Assembly (NCBI GenBank): GCA_030040495.1
Contig: JASHTP010000519.1
Location: 1-7,603, forward strand
Source: Alphaproteobacteria bacterium
GTDB lineage: Bacteria > Pseudomonadota > Alphaproteobacteria > ATCC43930 > CGMCC-115725
Direction of reading: 5' to 3'
Length of the DNA: 7,603 nt
Below, piece by piece: positions 5,764 to 7,603 of this stretch; positions within the stretch are counted from its first letter, which is position 1, and the number at the start of each line of letters is the position of its first letter. The translations under genes were made by a program, and so were the position numbers. Below the pieces are notes generated by a model, which was given only the letters and a program-made list of their open reading frames with translations, did no database searches and was not told where the DNA came from.

Positions 5764-5769
5764 TATAAT
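5764..5769 (+). promoter_or_regulatory. Consensus TATAAT -10 box, candidate promoter for the TA module
   Basis: TATAAT sits in the only AT-rich patch (5751-5774) of this divergent region, on the strand of the TA genes, 107 bases before the antitoxin ATG. No good -35 is seen 16-18 bases upstream (GATCGG at 5741-5746), so the call rests on the -10 box and composition. Confidence 0.3.
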
Positions 5770-5876
5770 TTAACCTGCCGAGCGTCTAAGCCTTGGGCGG
5801 CAAAGCGCCGGAAACCGGCCGTCTTCGGCGGTGTTTGCTCCTGGAAGTCGGGTAAGGACGTGCTGATATCTCGCCA

Positions 5877-6086
5877 ATGAAGCGACTTACCGGAATCTTC
5901 GAATTTCTGCGCAGCCCGCACGCGCAGCCCCAACCTGAGCCGTTGAGCGAGGCGGAGCGGGCGGCGGTCGAGCGCGGCGAAGCGGACGCCGAAGCAGGGC
6001 GCGTCGTGCCTCATGAGGAGGTGCGGCGCTGGCTCCGATCCTGGGGCAAGTCCGGCGAGCTACCCTCCCCCCGTTGGCGCAAATAG
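5877..6086 (+). CDS. Putative type II toxin-antitoxin system antitoxin
   Basis: The product has 69 residues. The recognisable part is EAERAAVERGEADAEAGRVV (25-44) followed by PHEEVRRWLRSWGKSGELPS (45-64). It resembles the C-terminal 'GRxxxxGRVVxHEEVxxWLxSWG' tail seen in small antitoxins paired with RelE/ParE toxins. The first 22 residues (MKRLTGIFEFLRSPHAQPQP) are unlike that family and may be a divergent or mis-called N-terminus; TTG at 5943 in LSEAER is an alternative but would leave a very short protein. No ribbon-helix-helix is obvious by eye. The gene overlaps the toxin gene by 13 bases, the usual TA arrangement. The expected role is to bind and neutralise the toxin and repress the operon. 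The nearest purine-rich stretch, GGTAAGGA (5851-5858), is too far from the ATG to be a good ribosome-binding site. Confidence 0.7.
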   Translation: MKRLTGIFEFLRSPHAQPQPEPLSEAERAAVERGEADAEAGRVVPHEEVRRWLRSWGKSGELPSPRWRK

Positions 6087-6346
6087 CCTGGTCGGACACC
6101 GCACTTGCGGGCGTCGAGGAAATCCGCGCCGTCATTGCCAAGGAAAATCCTGGAGCCGCCGCAGAGATCGCGGCGGAACCGATTGCGGCAGGCGACAGCC
6201 TCGATCAGCTGCCGTCGCGCGGCGCGCCGGTAGTGGGCGGCCGTCGAAAGCTTGTCGTTCGGCATTACCGGGTCTTCTACCGTGTGGACCCGTCGGGCTC
6301 GCACGTGATCATCCTCGCCGTGATCGACGGGCGTCGGGTGCGCTGA
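6074..6346 (+). CDS. RelE/ParE-family type II toxin
   Basis: This is a 90-residue protein of the usual RelE/ParE length. It begins MAQIAWSDTALAGVEEIRAV, matching the family's opening strand and first helix (xxWSxxAxxDLxxI). The toxin core follows: QLPSRGAPVVGGRRKLVV (45-62), HYRVFYRVD (64-72) and the last strand VIILAVIDGRR (78-88). These correspond to the P.GR/ELVV.xYRVxYRV...ILxVxHGRR pattern. RelE-type members cleave mRNA on the ribosome and ParE-type members poison gyrase; sequence inspection cannot decide between them. The start is TTG at 6074, inside the antitoxin gene, with no Shine-Dalgarno (the upstream bases are a C run). Expression therefore probably depends on translational coupling to the antitoxin. 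A fragment of an unrelated SDR gene begins about 20 bases after the stop. Confidence 0.85.
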   Translation: MAQIAWSDTALAGVEEIRAVIAKENPGAAAEIAAEPIAAGDSLDQLPSRGAPVVGGRRKLVVRHYRVFYRVDPSGSHVIILAVIDGRRVR

Positions 6347-6366
6347 GCCGGAAAAATGAAGGGCTC

Positions 6367-6671
6367 GGGGCGGCGGCATCCGCGTCAACTCGATCGCGCC
6401 CGGCCCGATCGAAGGCACCGAAGGCTTAAAGCGGCTCTCGACGCCGGAGCTCCGGTGGAAGATGGCGAGCCGCGTGCCGCTGCGCCGCTTCGGCACGCTC
6501 GCGGATTGCGCGGCGCTCGCGCTCTTCCTCGCATCGCCGCTGGCGAGCTGGACCACCGGCGCGCTCGACCCGGTCGATAGCGGCAAGGCGCTCTATGGGG
6601 CCAGTTTCTCCTCGACGCAGATGGCGCTCGACGCGGGAACCGGCGCCGCTGTCGACAGCTATGTGCCCTAG
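6367..6671 (+). pseudogene. 3' fragment of an SDR-family oxidoreductase gene (truncated paralogue of the gene at 2604)
   Basis: The frame from 6360 to the TAG at 6669-6671 encodes GIRVNSIAPGPIEGTEGLKR and onward. This is homologous to residues about 172-263 of the SDR at 2604-3425. Over 88 codons I count 32 base and 13 residue differences (about 88% and 85% identity). The cofactor-binding and catalytic parts are absent. An in-frame TGA at 6357-6359 closes the frame upstream, and no start or ribosome-binding site precedes the homology, so it is a pseudogene. The conserved VDGG near the C-terminus has become VDSG, fitting loss of selection. Similarity fades in the last dozen codons (GAAVDSYVP). 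An internal ATG at 6462 could start 69 residues, but these would have no functional fold. The break with the upstream toxin gene lies near 6347-6366. Confidence 0.85.
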
Positions 6672-6716
6672 CCGACATTCGGGTCGATGAGGACGTTGAT
6701 CGGCGACTGACCGGCG

Positions 6717-6833
6717 GTTGTTGCTGTCGCAACCGTTGGCTGGGATATGCCAGGCTTCGAGTGGAGTGCCATCATCGAACGGGATAAAAAGATCGGCGCC
6801 GCGTGCCAACCAGGTGATGGAGGAAAGATCGTA
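6717..6833 (-). pseudogene. Possible remnant of an alpha/beta-hydrolase N-terminus
   Basis: The minus-strand frame reads YDLSSITWLARGADLF followed by IPFDDGTPLEAWHIPANG. The IPxxDGTxLEAWxIPA stretch is the beta-hairpin typical of the start of many alpha/beta-hydrolases. There is no nucleophile elbow or catalytic triad, and the resemblance is lost after about 6717. Upstream it runs into the start of the DsbA-like gene. It is probably a leftover piece of a hydrolase gene, in the leader region of the gene at 6833. Recognition is from memory of the motif only. Confidence 0.4.
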
Positions 6834-7390
6834 TGAAGAATGTATGGCGCGCCGATCCGCTTGTCTGGGGCCACGGGCCTAGCGTCTTCGAGGTGTTCCT
6901 GGAACCGACCTGCCCATTTTCAGTCAAGGCGTTCGGCAAACTCGACGACCTTCTCGGCCAAGCGGGCGAGGACCGCATCACTATCAAGATCCGCCTTCAC
7001 TCCCAGCCTTGGCACATGTACTCGGGCGTGATCGTGCGGTGCATCCTGGCCGCCTCGACCCTCGAAAGCGGGAAGGCAGCAGCGAAATCTGTCATGGCCG
7101 CGGTAGCCGCGCATCGTGAAGAATTTGAATTCGACCGCCATTGCAGCGGGTCGAATCTTGATGCTACGCCCAACGACATCATCAGGCGGATCGAGCGCTA
7201 CAGCGGCGTGAAAATTGCCGAGGCTTTCGCGATCCCCGATCTCGACCGTGAGGTGAAGTGGCACTGTAAATATGCCCGCCAGAACGGGATCCATGTATCG
7301 CCCACTTTCATGATCGACGGGCTGGTTCAGGCCGACATGAGCAGCGGCGACCCCGTCGCCGATTGGCTGTCGCGCCTACAAAAGCGTTGA
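6833..7390 (+). CDS. DsbA-like thioredoxin-fold protein with CPFS active site
   Basis: The product has 185 residues. The strand VFEVFLEPTCPFSVKAF (18-34) carries the active site Cys27-Pro-Phe-Ser30, a monothiol CxxS variant of the DsbA CPxC. The cis-proline loop is HVSPTFMIDG (154-163, Pro157). Between them lies the helical insertion of the DsbA fold (about 60-150) with HSQPWHMYSGVIVRCILAAS (56-75) and IPDLDREVKWHCKYARQNGI (134-153). Cys70, Cys104 and Cys145 are other cysteines. No signal peptide is present, so it is likely cytoplasmic. The CxxS form suggests a thiol-binding, glutathione-dependent or non-redox role; the substrate is unknown. GGAGG (6819-6823) precedes the ATG by 9 bases. Its codon use (for example GAA TTT GAA TTC) is less GC-biased than in the genes at 500-5400, consistent with a different origin. 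Confidence 0.85.
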   Translation: MKNVWRADPLVWGHGPSVFEVFLEPTCPFSVKAFGKLDDLLGQAGEDRITIKIRLHSQPWHMYSGVIVRCILAASTLESGKAAAKSVMAAVAAHREEFEFDRHCSGSNLDATPNDIIRRIERYSGVKIAEAFAIPDLDREVKWHCKYARQNGIHVSPTFMIDGLVQADMSSGDPVADWLSRLQKR

Positions 7391-7603
7391 TGCAACCGAA
7401 GCTATGCGCGCGAGCTTGGCGTGATCCGATGCGCCCACCTTCCGACCGAGCGGCCGAGAGACAATCGTGAGTCGACCTTTGCTCGCGGTCGATGCCGATT
7501 GCCTTGGGTCAAAGGCCGCGGTGGCACGACGTCGGCGGCATGGCCGCTTTTCATTCTACTGCGGACTTCTCCGTGCGTGTCGTTGTACCGCAGCTTCGTG
7601 CCA

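Larger units (their letters stand above)
5442..5876. other. Gene-free divergent region between the LLM gene and the antitoxin gene
   Basis: These 435 bases separate two divergent transcripts. In order they hold an imperfect 18-bp palindrome at 5488-5505 (upstream of the LLM gene), a single-armed repeat at 5581-5670, a perfect 24-bp palindrome at 5705-5728, and an AT-rich patch with TATAAT at 5764-5769. Long frames crossing it on both strands run through the repeat and show no family resemblance, so I call no gene here. Confidence 0.6.

Noticed and set aside
4736..5764. Overlapping long frames on both strands around the LLM gene
   Set aside because: The LLM frame alone carries the family motifs; the others are Ser/Arg- or Ala-rich shadows without domains.
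5407..5880. Plus-strand 157-residue frame between the LLM and antitoxin genes
   Set aside because: It begins antisense inside the LLM gene, then translates the repeat at 5581-5670 and the 24-bp palindrome, with no family resemblance.
6356..6580. Plus-strand 74-residue frame starting right after the toxin gene
   Set aside because: It is the SDR fragment read in the wrong frame; the homologous frame is the one ending at 6671.
7391..7603. Possible gene start in the last 213 bases
   Set aside because: Open frames exist on the minus strand (for example one reading RSRMKSGHAADVVPPRPLTQ), but none has a start with ribosome-binding site or a domain I can name; it may be intergenic or the edge of another repeat.

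Overview
This is a GC-rich window of bacterial chromosome. The gene content suggests an alphaproteobacterium, possibly of the Rhodospirillales or a related order: a TsaB gene near an Nfu-type Fe-S scaffold gene, an F420-type LLM oxidoreductase, a VC0807-like membrane protein, and intergenic palindromic repeats of kinds common in that class. The order is an inference; no rRNA or tRNA gene is present to settle it.

Positions 1-4300 look like ordinary, densely packed chromosome. A 5'-complete but truncated tsaB lies on the minus strand. Across a divergent gap, a VanX/DdpX-type D-Ala-D-Ala dipeptidase and a PaiB-family FMN-binding protein run on the plus strand. A convergent Nfu-type Fe-S protein (minus) follows, then a divergent SDR resembling peroxisomal 2,4-dienoyl-CoA reductase (plus), then a convergent VC0807-like membrane protein (minus). 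A 97-base two-armed repeat with the same 39-base loop occupies both convergent gaps.

Positions 4252-5876 hold one gene, an LLM-class flavin-dependent oxidoreductase (minus), between two long non-coding stretches. Each stretch carries a single-armed version of the same repeat. The second also has a perfect 24-bp palindrome and a TATAAT box.

Positions 5877-7390 look accessory. A compact antitoxin/toxin pair (RelE/ParE-like toxin) has a 13-base overlap. Right after it comes a promoterless 3' fragment of a second SDR gene, about 88% identical by hand count to the 3' part of the intact SDR at 2604-3425. A short minus-strand remnant resembling the N-terminus of an alpha/beta-hydrolase follows, then an intact cytosolic DsbA-like protein with a CPFS active site. 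This arrangement suggests a site of repeated insertion and deletion. In the last 213 bases I see no gene that I can support.

The genes do not form one pathway. Nfu and TsaB are housekeeping (Fe-S delivery and tRNA t6A modification). The dipeptidase may recycle D-alanine. The SDR may act on unsaturated acyl-CoA. I found no clear new multi-gene system. The most interesting elements are the repeat family, the TA module abutting a gene fragment, and the catalytic-site departures in the SDR and DsbA-like proteins.
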